Shown in pieces: positions 7,950 to 16,562 of a stretch of DNA of 35,880 nt. A program made the translations under genes and the position numbers. Source of the DNA: Merdimmobilis hominis (GTDB taxonomy: Bacteria; Bacillota; Clostridia; Oscillospirales; Ruminococcaceae); the NCBI RefSeq assembly GCF_016901855.1, contig NZ_JACJKY010000022.1, positions 1 to 35,880 on the forward strand, given 5' to 3'. Below the pieces are notes generated by a model. That model made no database searches, had not been told where the DNA came from, and saw nothing but the letters and a program-made list of their open reading frames with translations. Every line of letters starts with the position of its first letter. Positions within the stretch are counted from its first letter, which is position 1.

Positions 7950-10202
7950 ATGGAGCGTAAAAACAGTAACAAACCTGTACAGCGCGTTGTGCGTACAGGA
8001 AAACCTGTCAAAAAACGCCGGAAAAAGCCGCTTACAAAAGGGCAGCGCGTTGCAAAGACTATTTTTGCAACCATCGGAAAAGTTCTTCTTACATCGTTTC
8101 TTGTCATGGTGATTACGGGATGTATTGTAGGAACGGCACTGACGATTTATGTACTTCAATATGTTGATTCTGAACCGGTGATTCAGCTCTCTGAAGTGGA
8201 GATGAGCAATTCGGGTACGATTTTCGGTATCAATGCACAGGGCGATTATGAAGTGGTTCAGCAAATAAGCCGCGGTGCAAAGCGGGAATGGGTTTCGCTT
8301 TCGCAGATTCCGCAGGATTTGCAGGATGCGTTTGTGTATTTTGAGGACGAACGGTTTTATTCGCATGAGGGTGTTGACTTCAAACGAACGTTTGGTGCGG
8401 TGCTCAATGAGATTTTGAATCTGTTCCATATCGGATCGGGCGGCGACCGGTTCGGCGGCTCAACGATTACACAGCAGCTTGTAAAAAATATCAACGGCGA
8501 TATTTATAATCGTACGGTTGAAGTGAAGATCAAAGAGATCATGCAGGCGATGAATTTAGAGCGCAACTATTCAAAAGACCAGATTCTTGAGGCGTATTTG
8601 AATATTGCAGGATTGCATTTTAACACGATTGGCGTGCAGGCGGGTGCAAATCTGTATTTTGGAAAAGATGTGTCGGAACTGACGCTTGCGGAATGTGCAT
8701 CCTTGGCGGTTATTACAAAATCACCCAAAAATTATAATCCGATCTCCAATCCGGAAGCTAACAAAACACGCCGCGACAACTGCTTGAAAAAAATGCTTGA
8801 ATTTGACCGCATTACGCAGGAAGAATATGAAGAAGCAATCAATACACCGGTTGTCACAGTCGATCAGTCGAATACAGAATCGGAAGAGGAACAGGAAACA
8901 ACAACCAACAAGCAGAGCTGGTTTGTGGATGCTGTGATCGAGGATGTCATTGACGATCTCGTAGAGCAGTATGATTATACTGAGGAGTATGCGGAAGAAA
9001 AACTGTATACAGGCGGCTGGAAAGTCTACTCCACCATGGAGATTCAGACGCAGCAGCGCATGGAAGCCATCTTTGAAAATGATGACAATTTTAATGCAAG
9101 TCCGTATAACTCAGAAACGATGCCGCAGGCTTCCATGGTCATCATGGATTATGAGGGAAATGTACGCGGATTGATCGGCGGCCGCGGTGAAAAAGACCAG
9201 GCACGCGGCTTTAACCGCGCGACCATGGCATACCGCGGGTTTGGTTCTACAATCAAACCGCTTTCTGCATATACACCGGCGCTTGAACAGAACTTGATTA
9301 CCTGGTCAACTGTGATGATGGATGAACCGGTTATGGAAATCACCGATCCGAAAACAGGCGAAAAACGTCAGTGGCCGAGCAACTATTCCAAAAAATACAA
9401 TGGTCCGGTATCGATTGTTGATGCAGTTCGAAACTCGCTCAACACAATTCCGGTACAGCTTGTGCAGTCGCTCGGTGTCGATAATTCTTACAAATTCATG
9501 AAAGATGAATTGGGATTTTCGAAGCTTGTGAAAGATACAAGCCAGATTGGTGAGGACAGCATGGCGCTCGGCAGTGCGGCGACGAACCTGGTCGAATTGA
9601 CAGCGGCATATCAGATGTTTGGAAACGGCGGCTATTATGTTGAGCCGACCACCTACACAAAAGTTGTAGATATGAGCGGCAAAGTAATTCTCGACAATAC
9701 AAAGCGCGAGAAAAAACAGGTCATTTCCACGGATACGGCAACCGTTATGAACCGGATGCTTTGGGAAGCTGTCAACAACGGCGGTACCGGCGCGCGTGCG
9801 GCGTCTTCCAAATGGGAGGTTGTCGGTAAATCGGGTACGTCAAACGATTACATTGACTTGGCGTTTGCAGGCTGCACACCGTATTATGTGGCATCCATTC
9901 GCTATGGATTTGACGATAACTCCGCAATCAGCAATAAAATGGGACGTCACGATATCTCGTTGTGGAAAACGGTGATGGAATCGGTGCAGCAGGATCTTCC
10001 GAGCAAGAAATTTGATCTGAATATGACAGGCGTTGTTCAGGAACGTTACTGCACAGAGACCGGATTGCTTGCAGGAAGCGATTGTACTTCAACAAAAACA
10101 GGCTATTTCCGTGAATCGAACATACCGGCAGTATGCACCGGTCATGACGGTGCGCAGTCCACGTCCGATTCCGAGCAATCGACGGTTTCAGCAATTCAAT
10201 AA
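7950..10202 (+). CDS. Class A penicillin-binding protein (bifunctional transglycosylase/transpeptidase)
   Basis: The 750-residue protein polymerises and cross-links peptidoglycan at the outer face of the membrane. It has a basic cytoplasmic N-terminus (KKRRKK), one transmembrane helix at about 43-70, a GT51 glycosyltransferase domain with EDERFYSHEG (catalytic Glu132) and GGSTITQQLVKN (169-180), and a transpeptidase domain with STIK (nucleophile Ser433, Lys436), SLN (496-498) and KSGT (627-630). The C-terminus has a Cys-containing tail ending in a Ser/Thr-rich segment. The frame is open from 7857, but ATG 7950 is preceded by AAAGGAGG (7931-7938) and leads straight into the basic N-terminus, so it is preferred. 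An intrinsic terminator follows the stop; the gene appears to be transcribed alone. Confidence 0.95.
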   Translation: MERKNSNKPVQRVVRTGKPVKKRRKKPLTKGQRVAKTIFATIGKVLLTSFLVMVITGCIVGTALTIYVLQYVDSEPVIQLSEVEMSNSGTIFGINAQGDYEVVQQISRGAKREWVSLSQIPQDLQDAFVYFEDERFYSHEGVDFKRTFGAVLNEILNLFHIGSGGDRFGGSTITQQLVKNINGDIYNRTVEVKIKEIMQAMNLERNYSKDQILEAYLNIAGLHFNTIGVQAGANLYFGKDVSELTLAECASLAVITKSPKNYNPISNPEANKTRRDNCLKKMLEFDRITQEEYEEAINTPVVTVDQSNTESEEEQETTTNKQSWFVDAVIEDVIDDLVEQYDYTEEYAEEKLYTGGWKVYSTMEIQTQQRMEAIFENDDNFNASPYNSETMPQASMVIMDYEGNVRGLIGGRGEKDQARGFNRATMAYRGFGSTIKPLSAYTPALEQNLITWSTVMMDEPVMEITDPKTGEKRQWPSNYSKKYNGPVSIVDAVRNSLNTIPVQLVQSLGVDNSYKFMKDELGFSKLVKDTSQIGEDSMALGSAATNLVELTAAYQMFGNGGYYVEPTTYTKVVDMSGKVILDNTKREKKQVISTDTATVMNRMLWEAVNNGGTGARAASSKWEVVGKSGTSNDYIDLAFAGCTPYYVASIRYGFDDNSAISNKMGRHDISLWKTVMESVQQDLPSKKFDLNMTGVVQERYCTETGLLAGSDCTSTKTGYFRESNIPAVCTGHDGAQSTSDSEQSTVSAIQ

Positions 10203-10210
10203 CGATACAA

Positions 10211-10248
10211 AAACTTCTTTGTGTATACTTGCACAAAGAAGTTTTTTG
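10211..10248 (+). terminator. Intrinsic terminator after the PBP gene
   Basis: A 12-bp stem AACTTCTTTGTG / CACAAAGAAGTT (10212-10223 with 10232-10243) is followed by a TTTTTT run, 10 bases beyond the PBP stop. Confidence 0.9.
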
Positions 10249-10300
10249 TTACGTTTGAGCAGTGACTTCATGCGTTTTTAAATAATCAGATAATTGAAGC

Positions 10301-10329
10301 TTGCGATTCGATTTTTGGTGTGCTATAAT
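10301..10329 (+). promoter_or_regulatory. Promoter of the ABC-F leader
   Basis: TTGCGA (10301-10306), a 17-base spacer and TATAAT (10324-10329) with a TGC extension. It is about 255 bases before the ABC-F start codon, leaving a leader of roughly 250 bases. Confidence 0.75.
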
Positions 10330-10356
10330 AAGCAAAAAAGATAATGAGGTGAAAAA

Positions 10357-10380
10357 ATGAGTTCTATTTCTTGCAGATAA
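10357..10380 (+). CDS. Leader peptide MSSISCR of the ABC-F attenuator
   Basis: A 7-codon reading frame begins with ATG 10357, with GAGGTG (10346-10351) five bases upstream, and ends with TAA 10378-10380. It is the first translatable unit after the promoter. Its last codons (TTCTTGCAG, 10368-10376) take part in the alternative pairings described for the leader. Short uORFs that stall ribosomes in the presence of antibiotic control several ABC-F genes (for example Bacillus vmlR and Listeria lmo0919). Stalling on this peptide is inferred, not shown. Confidence 0.65.
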   Translation: MSSISCR

Positions 10381-10552
10381 ATCAAAAGAGAACACAGCAA
10401 AATGAGGGGAGAAGTCTGTCTGTTTGGCTGTGTTGATGCAAGAAATGAATTCATTGTAACGCCTGTTCCATATGCAATTTGTCCGTTTTGTAAGAAATGG
10501 TCTGTTTGTGATGTGAAGAGCTGCAGGAAGTCATTCTTGCAGCTCTGTTTTT
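10368..10552 (+). promoter_or_regulatory. Ribosome-controlled transcription attenuator of the ABC-F gene
   Basis: Four segments can pair in mutually exclusive ways. Segment 1 is TTCTTGCAG at the uORF end (10368-10376). Segment 2 is TGCAAGAA (10437-10444), the perfect complement of segment 1's TTCTTGCA. Segment 3 is the terminator left arm (10518-10529). Segment 4 is its right arm (10534-10545), which repeats TTCTTGCAG. Segment 2 can therefore pair with 1 or with 4, and segment 3 with 4 or (with one G-U) with 1. An extra perfect hairpin AACACAGC / GCTGTGTT (10391-10398 with 10427-10434) sits between 1 and 2. A ribosome stalled on the uORF would cover segment 1 and change which pairing forms. 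Confidence 0.7.
10518..10552 (+). terminator. Leader terminator (attenuator hairpin) before the ABC-F gene
   Basis: A 12-bp stem with one G-U pair (GAGCTGCAGGAA 10518-10529 with TTCTTGCAGCTC 10534-10545) and a 4-base loop is followed by TGTTTTT. It lies 33 bases before the ABC-F start, so transcripts must read through it for the gene to be expressed. Confidence 0.85.
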
Positions 10553-10585
10553 ATGTAACATCAGCAAAATGAAGGAGATGAGCAT

Positions 10586-12055
10586 ATGGCAATGATTCGA
10601 TTTGATCATGTGACATTCGCATATCCGGGAAGCTATGATAACGTGTTTGAGGATTGCAGCTTCCAATTTGATACAAGCTGGAAACTTGGACTCATCGGCA
10701 GAAACGGACGCGGAAAAACAACACTGCTGCGCCTGTTGCAGCATCAGTGTCCCTATACCGGAACGATTACCGGTACCGCATTGTTTGACTATTTTCCGTA
10801 TCCGATTGAGGATAAAAGCCGGATGACGACCGATATTTTAAATGAAATCTGCCCGACAGCACAGGAATGGGAACTGCTGCGGGAATTTTCCTATTTGGAA
10901 CTTGAGCCGGAGGTGTTATGGCGGCCATTTTGTACACTGTCAAACGGAGAACAGACAAAAGCGCTTTTGGCGGCATTTTTCCTCAATGAAGGTCATTTTC
11001 CGCTGATCGACGAACCCACCAATCATTTGGATCTGCATGCCCGGCAGGTGGTTGCGTCATATCTGCACCAGAAGAAAGGATATATTCTTGTATCGCATGA
11101 CCGCGCGTTTTTGGATGATTGTGTCGATCACATTCTGTCGATCAACAAAACGACGATTGACGTACAGGCAGGGAATTTTTCTTCCTGGTGGGAAAACTTT
11201 TCGCGGCAGCAGCAGTTTGAAGAAAAGCAGAACGAGCGGCTGCAGCATGATATCACACGTTTGCGCAAATCTGTTGCCAGAACATCGAACTGGTCGGATC
11301 AGATCGAAGCGTCAAAATACGGCGACGGTTCGGCAGACAAAGGATATATCGGGCATCAATCCGCAAAGATGATGAAGCGAGCCAAGGCGATTGCACAGCG
11401 AAGAGAACGCGCGATCGAACAGACTGCCGCGCTTTTGAAAAATACAGAAAAAGCCGAAGCGCTGAAAATTCATCCGCTGACACATCATAAGAAAACACTT
11501 GTGACGGTTTCGGATGTTTCTGTTTCCTATGATGAAAATACCGTCTGTGAGCCGGTTTCGTTTGCGGTAGAGCAGGGGGAACGTGTTTGCTTGACCGGTA
11601 AAAACGGCAGCGGGAAAAGCAGTCTGCTCAAACTGATTTTGGGACAGAACATTCCGCATGCCGGCACGGTTTCCTGTGCATCAGGGCTTATCATTTCGTA
11701 TCTTCCGCAGGACCCATCGTTTTTGCGGGGAACGCTCGCCGAATGGATTTTGGAGACGGGTGTTGACGAAACGCTGTTTAAAACGATTTTAAGAAAGCTT
11801 GATTTTGAACGGGTACAGTTTGAAAAGCCAATGCAAGGGTATTCGCAGGGACAAAAGAAAAAGGTGCTGATTGCAACAAGCCTTTGTGAAAAAGCGCATC
11901 TTTATTTGTGGGACGAACCGCTGAATTACATTGATGTTTATTCGAGAATGCAGATTGAAGCGCTTTTGCAGACGGCAAATCCGACAATGATTTTTGTCGA
12001 GCATGACCGCGCATTTGCCGAACAGATTGCCACAAAAATGCAAATGCTGTCCTGA
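10586..12055 (+). CDS. ABC-F ribosomal protection protein, Lsa type
   Basis: The 489-residue protein has two ATPase domains and no transmembrane segment. Domain 1 has Walker A GRNGRGKT (38-45), signature LSNGEQ (118-123) and Walker B LIDEPTNHLD (140-149). Domain 2 has Walker A GKNGSGKS (338-345) and Walker B LWDEPLNYID. The interdomain linker (about 195-300) is basic and helical and reaches towards the ribosomal peptidyl transferase centre. WKLGLIGRNGRGKTTLLRLLQ and PEVLWRPF are close to those of Lsa(A), so it groups with ABC-F proteins that give lincosamide, pleuromutilin and streptogramin A resistance by displacing the drug. AAGGAG lies 8 bases before ATG 10586. Expression is probably controlled by the attenuating leader. 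A housekeeping ABC-F is less likely, because of the Lsa-like residues and the leader. Confidence 0.9.
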   Translation: MAMIRFDHVTFAYPGSYDNVFEDCSFQFDTSWKLGLIGRNGRGKTTLLRLLQHQCPYTGTITGTALFDYFPYPIEDKSRMTTDILNEICPTAQEWELLREFSYLELEPEVLWRPFCTLSNGEQTKALLAAFFLNEGHFPLIDEPTNHLDLHARQVVASYLHQKKGYILVSHDRAFLDDCVDHILSINKTTIDVQAGNFSSWWENFSRQQQFEEKQNERLQHDITRLRKSVARTSNWSDQIEASKYGDGSADKGYIGHQSAKMMKRAKAIAQRRERAIEQTAALLKNTEKAEALKIHPLTHHKKTLVTVSDVSVSYDENTVCEPVSFAVEQGERVCLTGKNGSGKSSLLKLILGQNIPHAGTVSCASGLIISYLPQDPSFLRGTLAEWILETGVDETLFKTILRKLDFERVQFEKPMQGYSQGQKKKVLIATSLCEKAHLYLWDEPLNYIDVYSRMQIEALLQTANPTMIFVEHDRAFAEQIATKMQMLS

Positions 12056-12074
12056 AAAAAGTTTGTTTTTGCTC

Positions 12075-12103
12075 TTGCATCTCTCGTTTGAATGGTTTAA
12101 AAT
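12075..12103 (+). promoter_or_regulatory. Promoter of the DUF5703 gene
   Basis: TTGCAT (12075-12080), a 17-base spacer and TAAAAT (12098-12103) lie 30 bases before the chosen ATG. No terminator is seen between the ABC-F stop and this element, so some read-through is possible. Confidence 0.5.
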
Positions 12104-12133
12104 AGGCAAAAAAATACCGAAGAGGTGACCGAT

Positions 12134-14368
12134 ATGGATGTCAGTCAATATGATGTTATATGGAATACGCAGAGCAAGCATTCAGGAGAGGCAATGCCTT
12201 GCGGCGGCTTTGATACAGGGGCAAGTGTCTGGACGGAAGAAAACGATATTTTGTTTTATCTGGATCGAAGCGGTCATTTTGATGAAAACAATCAGATGCT
12301 GAAAGCCGGACGAATCCGCATACATTTTGAAGAGAATCCGTTTGTGCACACATTCCGCCAGCAGCTTTCGCTGAAAGACGGTTCTGTGTGGATTACAGGG
12401 GATGATGTGCAGGTGAATATCTGGTTTGAAGTCACACAGCCGGTCTGCCATGTGGATGTGGTATCCGAACAGGAAACCACCGTGAACGTTTCGTATGAAA
12501 ATTGGCGGCTTCATGTGCGTCCGCTTTGTGGCGAAGAACGGATGGCGGCATCCAGCTTTGTGTCTTGCCCGGAGGATGTTTATACTTACCCGGATGCAGT
12601 GACGGCAAAAGAAAGCGAAGTGCTCTTTTATCACCAAAACCGAAATGATCAGCTTGTGTTTGATAAATCTGTCGATGCACAGGGACTCGGCCATGTCAAA
12701 GATCAGCTCATAAACTGTCAAAAGGACTTGATCTTTGGCGGCAGACTGACAGGTACAGACTGCACGTTTACGGGAGAGTATGAGGGAAGCTATGCGGATG
12801 TTCCGTATCGCGGCTACCGGCTTCGTTCGGCAGAAAAGACAACCCATCATTTCAGCATTTTCCTGCACAGCGAACAGACACCGCAGGCAGAAACGTTTGT
12901 GTCACATCTTTGTGCGATGACATCTGCGGCGGACGCAAAACAAACGGCAGTCAAATGGTGGACAGACTTTTTTGACCGCAGCTATATCGCGATCAATGAC
13001 GAAAAAGGCGAAACCGATACAGGATACACACTTGCAAGGAACTATACGCTGTTTCGGTATATGCTCGGATGCAACGCATACGGCAAATATCCGACGAAAT
13101 TCAATGGCGGACTGTTTACTACCGATGCGTGCTTCAGCGTAGATGAGCGTCACCGCGGAAAAACACCGGATTTTCGCATGTGGGGCGGCGGCGCATTTAC
13201 CGCACAGAATCAGCGTCTGGTTTATTGGCCGATGCTCAAATCAGGCGATTTTGACATGATGGCGCCGCAGTTCGATTTTTATAACAACCTGCTTTCGAAT
13301 GCTGAAATCCGCACGAGAGAATACTGGGGACACGAGGGCTGTTCGTTCTGCGAGCAGCTTGAAAACACGGGACTGTCGATCTGGTGGAATTATGGCTTTG
13401 ACAATACGTCGGATGAAAATCATCACCGGCCAAAGCACTTTGACAAAGCAGAATTGCGCGGTCCATGGACGCGGTATGAATACAGCACACAGCTTGAATT
13501 TTCATATATGATTTTAAAATATCATGAATATACAAAAGCGGATATCAAGCAGTATATTCCGCTGATTGAAAGCTGTGTCCGGTTTTATTTTGAGCATTAC
13601 AAACAGATCTACAAAGAAAACACCATGTCCGAATACGACGAAAACGGCAAGCTGTTCATTTCGCCGTCCACTGCGCTCGAAACGTATAAAAACGCAGTCA
13701 ATCCGACGGACGCAGTCAGCGGACTGCGCGCGGTCGTAAAAAAACTGTGCGCACTGCCGCAGTATGTCGACTGCGCATACTATGAGGAACTGTTTTCACA
13801 TCTGCCGGAGATTCCGACAGTGGATATTTACGGCGGCAAATGTATCAAACCGGCTGATTTCTGGTCGGGATGCATCAATTTCGAGATTCCGGAACTGTAT
13901 CCGGTATTTCCGTATGAGCAGTACGGCATCGGCCGTGAGAACCTCACGACAGTGATTCATACATGGAATCATGTGCCGGACGGGCAAAAGGATTACATCA
14001 GCTGGCATCAGGACGGCATTTTCACCGCGCGGATGGGTCTGACCGAAGAAGCGCGCGAAATCAACACCAAGAAACTGCAGAACGGTCCAAGACGATTCCC
14101 GGCATTTTGGGGTCCGGGTCACGACTGGGTGCCGGATCACAACTGGGGCGGCAGCGGTATGATCGGTTTGCAGGATATGCTGGTACAGCAATACAAAAAT
14201 ACAATCTATGTATTGCCGGCATGGCCAAACGAATGGGATGTTTCATTTAAGCTTCATTTGGAGGGCGGCATCACGATTGAATCCGTATATCAAAACGGAA
14301 CATTGCAGTATACACTGGCCGGCGAAGATGCCGCACAGTATACCGTTATCGACTGCTTGCATCAATAA
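12134..14368 (+). CDS. DUF5703-type / GH95-like glycoside hydrolase, cytoplasmic
   Basis: The 744-residue protein starts DVIWNTQSKHSGEAMPCGGFDTGASVW, which matches the N-terminal DUF5703 pattern (usually ...SMPLGNGDIGxNVW) that precedes an (alpha/alpha)6 barrel related to GH95 and GH65. The barrel part has SHLCAMTSAADAKQ, WWGGG-type and DHNWGGSG segments and a C-terminal beta region with YVLPAWPNEWDVSFKL, as in GH95 alpha-fucosidase-like enzymes. Substrate is unknown; an exo-acting enzyme on fucosylated or galactosylated glycans is a guess from the fold. There is no signal peptide, so it acts in the cytoplasm. The start is ATG 12134, with GAGGTG 7 bases before; a longer GTG start at 12125 would overlap that site. 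It follows the ABC-F gene with its own promoter-like element. Confidence 0.8.
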   Translation: MDVSQYDVIWNTQSKHSGEAMPCGGFDTGASVWTEENDILFYLDRSGHFDENNQMLKAGRIRIHFEENPFVHTFRQQLSLKDGSVWITGDDVQVNIWFEVTQPVCHVDVVSEQETTVNVSYENWRLHVRPLCGEERMAASSFVSCPEDVYTYPDAVTAKESEVLFYHQNRNDQLVFDKSVDAQGLGHVKDQLINCQKDLIFGGRLTGTDCTFTGEYEGSYADVPYRGYRLRSAEKTTHHFSIFLHSEQTPQAETFVSHLCAMTSAADAKQTAVKWWTDFFDRSYIAINDEKGETDTGYTLARNYTLFRYMLGCNAYGKYPTKFNGGLFTTDACFSVDERHRGKTPDFRMWGGGAFTAQNQRLVYWPMLKSGDFDMMAPQFDFYNNLLSNAEIRTREYWGHEGCSFCEQLENTGLSIWWNYGFDNTSDENHHRPKHFDKAELRGPWTRYEYSTQLEFSYMILKYHEYTKADIKQYIPLIESCVRFYFEHYKQIYKENTMSEYDENGKLFISPSTALETYKNAVNPTDAVSGLRAVVKKLCALPQYVDCAYYEELFSHLPEIPTVDIYGGKCIKPADFWSGCINFEIPELYPVFPYEQYGIGRENLTTVIHTWNHVPDGQKDYISWHQDGIFTARMGLTEEAREINTKKLQNGPRRFPAFWGPGHDWVPDHNWGGSGMIGLQDMLVQQYKNTIYVLPAWPNEWDVSFKLHLEGGITIESVYQNGTLQYTLAGEDAAQYTVIDCLHQ

Positions 14369-14383
14369 TGAATAAAAAACAGC

Positions 14384-14420
14384 GAACCCGCCGTGATAAA
14401 TCATGGCGGGTTCATTTTTT
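14384..14420 (+). terminator. Intrinsic terminator after the DUF5703 gene
   Basis: A 13-bp stem GAACCCGCC... / ...GGCGGGTTC (14384-14396 with 14401-14413, one G-T mismatch) with a 4-base loop is followed by a T run. Confidence 0.9.
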
Positions 14421-14440
14421 AAAAAAACCGAAAAGGAAAT

Positions 14441-14475
14441 AAAAAAGATCGCCGTGCAGCAGTGCAGCGACGATC
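14441..14475 (-). terminator. Intrinsic terminator of the PHP metallohydrolase gene
   Basis: On the - strand, GATCGTCGCTGCA / TGCACGGCGATC (14475-14447) forms a hairpin followed by TTTTTT (14446-14441), about 65 bases past the stop of the gene at 14541. Confidence 0.8.
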
Positions 14476-14540
14476 AAGAATATCTTTGTCAGTTGTAAAA
14501 ACGATTCATTCCGAGAGAATCGGGAAGAGCATTGCCTTTA

Positions 14541-16562
14541 TTATTTTGCTTTTTTACGGAAATATCTTGTGAGAACCAATCCGCCTGCTGCAGCTGCCGC
14601 CAGAAGCGCGCTCAGCAATGCGAGCGGCTGCGAATCGTCGGTGTCAGGGATTGTTTCACCTTCGTCCGGTGTTGGCTCGGTATCCTGTTCTTCCGCTTTG
14701 ATGGTGAAGGACTGAACCGCTTTGTTTCCGCTTGCGTCTTCCGCCTGATAGGTGACGGTGTATGTACCTGCGCTTGCCGTAACAAACGTGTTGTCTTTGA
14801 GCGCAACATTTGCGCCTGCCGGATCGGTTACTGTAACGGTTACATCCAGTGCGCCATCGGTTTCGTCGTTTGCGGATGCATCCGGAAGCGTGACGGTCTC
14901 GCCGACAACGGCTGTTTCAGGAACTTCGCCGTCGATGGTCAGGGTCGGCTGCTGTGTATCCGGGGTCTCTTCTTCGTCGCCCTCGAGCACAAACAGTGTG
15001 CTTGTTTTCTGGCTGCCGTCTTCTGCTGTGACAGTCACAGTGACAGCAGAGGATTGATCGATGCTGCCGTCTTTTCCTTCTGCAAAGGAGGCGGTGACCG
15101 ATGCACCGTCGGAAACGGTGACATTCAGTTTTTCCAAATCGAATGCGCCGTTTGTTTTGATAACGGTGTTTTCACCGATTGTTTCAATGACTTCGCCGTC
15201 TTCATAACGGATTTCTTTGATATCTTTTGCGTTGCTCTGAGTTGCCTGACCGGTCCAGATCGGGTTCGAGAATGCAAAGCCGAGGCTCTGTCCTTCACCT
15301 TTGCCGCCATTGCCGGTTGTACCTTGTTCGCTGATGACTTCGATGCGGTAGAATTCGTTCGGTTTGACTTCCAAAGAGAGCGTTTCGCTGAATTCTTTGA
15401 CACCTTTTCCGGTCAGATCAACTTCGTATACCACTTCTTTCTGTGCGCCGTCATCAGCACTTCCGGTGATAACGTTTTTGATGAGTTTGACGTTTTTCAG
15501 ATCATAGTTCTGATCGAATGCGGTGATGTTGAAATCCACTTTCTGCGCACCGTCAACATTCAGTGTTTCGCCCATGCCGACACCTTCGATGTTGTAGCGC
15601 AGTTCCGGACCGTTCGAACCGTAATAGCTGCCGTTTGCGAGGATTTCCTGGATGTTGTCATAGGAGAGGACATCCATTTCCGTTTTGATGTACGGATCAG
15701 CCATTTTTCCCGGATTATGGCCGTCAGAGTTTGCAATGCCGAAGTACTTCTGCTCACCGATGCGGTTGACGTTGTCCCAGTACTCGAATGCAAAGGTGTT
15801 CACGTTTTGGTCTGCGTCAAGTGCGTGATAAAATCCGTTCCAAACCTCAATGCCGCTGTAGCCTTTGATGCCGTATGGATCGGAGAACTGAAGTCCCGGG
15901 TAGTTCGGATGTGCCACATAGAAAATGCCGCCGGCATCTGTCACCTGATCGATGGTGTCCTGCCATGTCCAGATTTTTCCGTTCACATTCTGATTGATGC
16001 GGTATTCCGGGATAAAGTCAACGCCGTATGCCAGCGCGTGGCCTTTGCCCGAAGAAGTGATTTCCGTGCCGGTGATATTGATGAAATCACCCTGCAAACG
16101 GTTTGTTTCTGCTTCTGTTTCCGCTTTTTGAGAAATCGCATTGTGGTCGGTGCTGTACAGCCAGTTGACGAGCTTATCCTCATATGCGGAGTCAACGTTT
16201 TGGCGAATCGTGCCCGAACCGTCACTGTTTGTGGAGTGAGTGTGGTTATCACCGGCATAATATCCTTCGCCGTCGATGGAAACTGCCTTGGAGAATGCAA
16301 GGGCAATGTCGTTTGGTGCAGTGACATTGGATTTGATCAATCCGCGGCCGCCTTCGAGCGCGAGTACCTGGAATTCTACCGTTTTGCTTTCTTTCGCCGG
16401 GATTTCAGGAATGGTGATAGAGTCTTTGCCCAGCGAGAACATTTGATATGGTGTATCCAACGATACTTCGACATTTTCGACCGGCTCGTCCGAATCATTG
16501 CTGATTGTCACGGAAACCGGGAAGATATCGCCTTTTTGAAGGTTCTCGTCATACACATTCAT
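14541..16562 (-). CDS. CehA/McbA-family PHP metallohydrolase with C-terminal wall anchor, N-terminus incomplete
   Basis: The 673-residue frame has a PHP-type metal site: GDNHTHSTNSDGSG (H107, H109), STDHN (D139, H140), GTEITSSGKGHALAYG (E167, H175), YVAHPNYPG (H218) and IANSDGH (D280, H282). CehA/McbA enzymes are phosphodiester- or phosphonate-like hydrolases with broad, often unknown substrates. An N-terminal beta-sandwich (SVTISNDSDEPVENVEVSL) precedes it, and a DUF5011-like Ig domain (about 545-625) follows. The end has IPDTD (638-642), a hydrophobic helix and RKK, a cell-wall sorting signal of variant type. There is no signal peptide, no clear ribosome binding site before ATG 16562, and the frame stays open upstream to about 16739 without ATG, GTG or TTG. 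The gene is therefore probably N-terminally truncated or its 5' end altered. It is divergent from the GH85 gene. Confidence 0.8.
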   Translation of the reverse strand: MNVYDENLQKGDIFPVSVTISNDSDEPVENVEVSLDTPYQMFSLGKDSITIPEIPAKESKTVEFQVLALEGGRGLIKSNVTAPNDIALAFSKAVSIDGEGYYAGDNHTHSTNSDGSGTIRQNVDSAYEDKLVNWLYSTDHNAISQKAETEAETNRLQGDFINITGTEITSSGKGHALAYGVDFIPEYRINQNVNGKIWTWQDTIDQVTDAGGIFYVAHPNYPGLQFSDPYGIKGYSGIEVWNGFYHALDADQNVNTFAFEYWDNVNRIGEQKYFGIANSDGHNPGKMADPYIKTEMDVLSYDNIQEILANGSYYGSNGPELRYNIEGVGMGETLNVDGAQKVDFNITAFDQNYDLKNVKLIKNVITGSADDGAQKEVVYEVDLTGKGVKEFSETLSLEVKPNEFYRIEVISEQGTTGNGGKGEGQSLGFAFSNPIWTGQATQSNAKDIKEIRYEDGEVIETIGENTVIKTNGAFDLEKLNVTVSDGASVTASFAEGKDGSIDQSSAVTVTVTAEDGSQKTSTLFVLEGDEEETPDTQQPTLTIDGEVPETAVVGETVTLPDASANDETDGALDVTVTVTDPAGANVALKDNTFVTASAGTYTVTYQAEDASGNKAVQSFTIKAEEQDTEPTPDEGETIPDTDDSQPLALLSALLAAAAAGGLVLTRYFRKKAK

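Noticed and set aside
15008-15057. GTGACAGTCACAGTGACAGC-like repeats in the + strand
   Set aside because: They come from VTVTVT-rich beta strands of the Ig-like domain of the metallohydrolase, not from a DNA repeat element.
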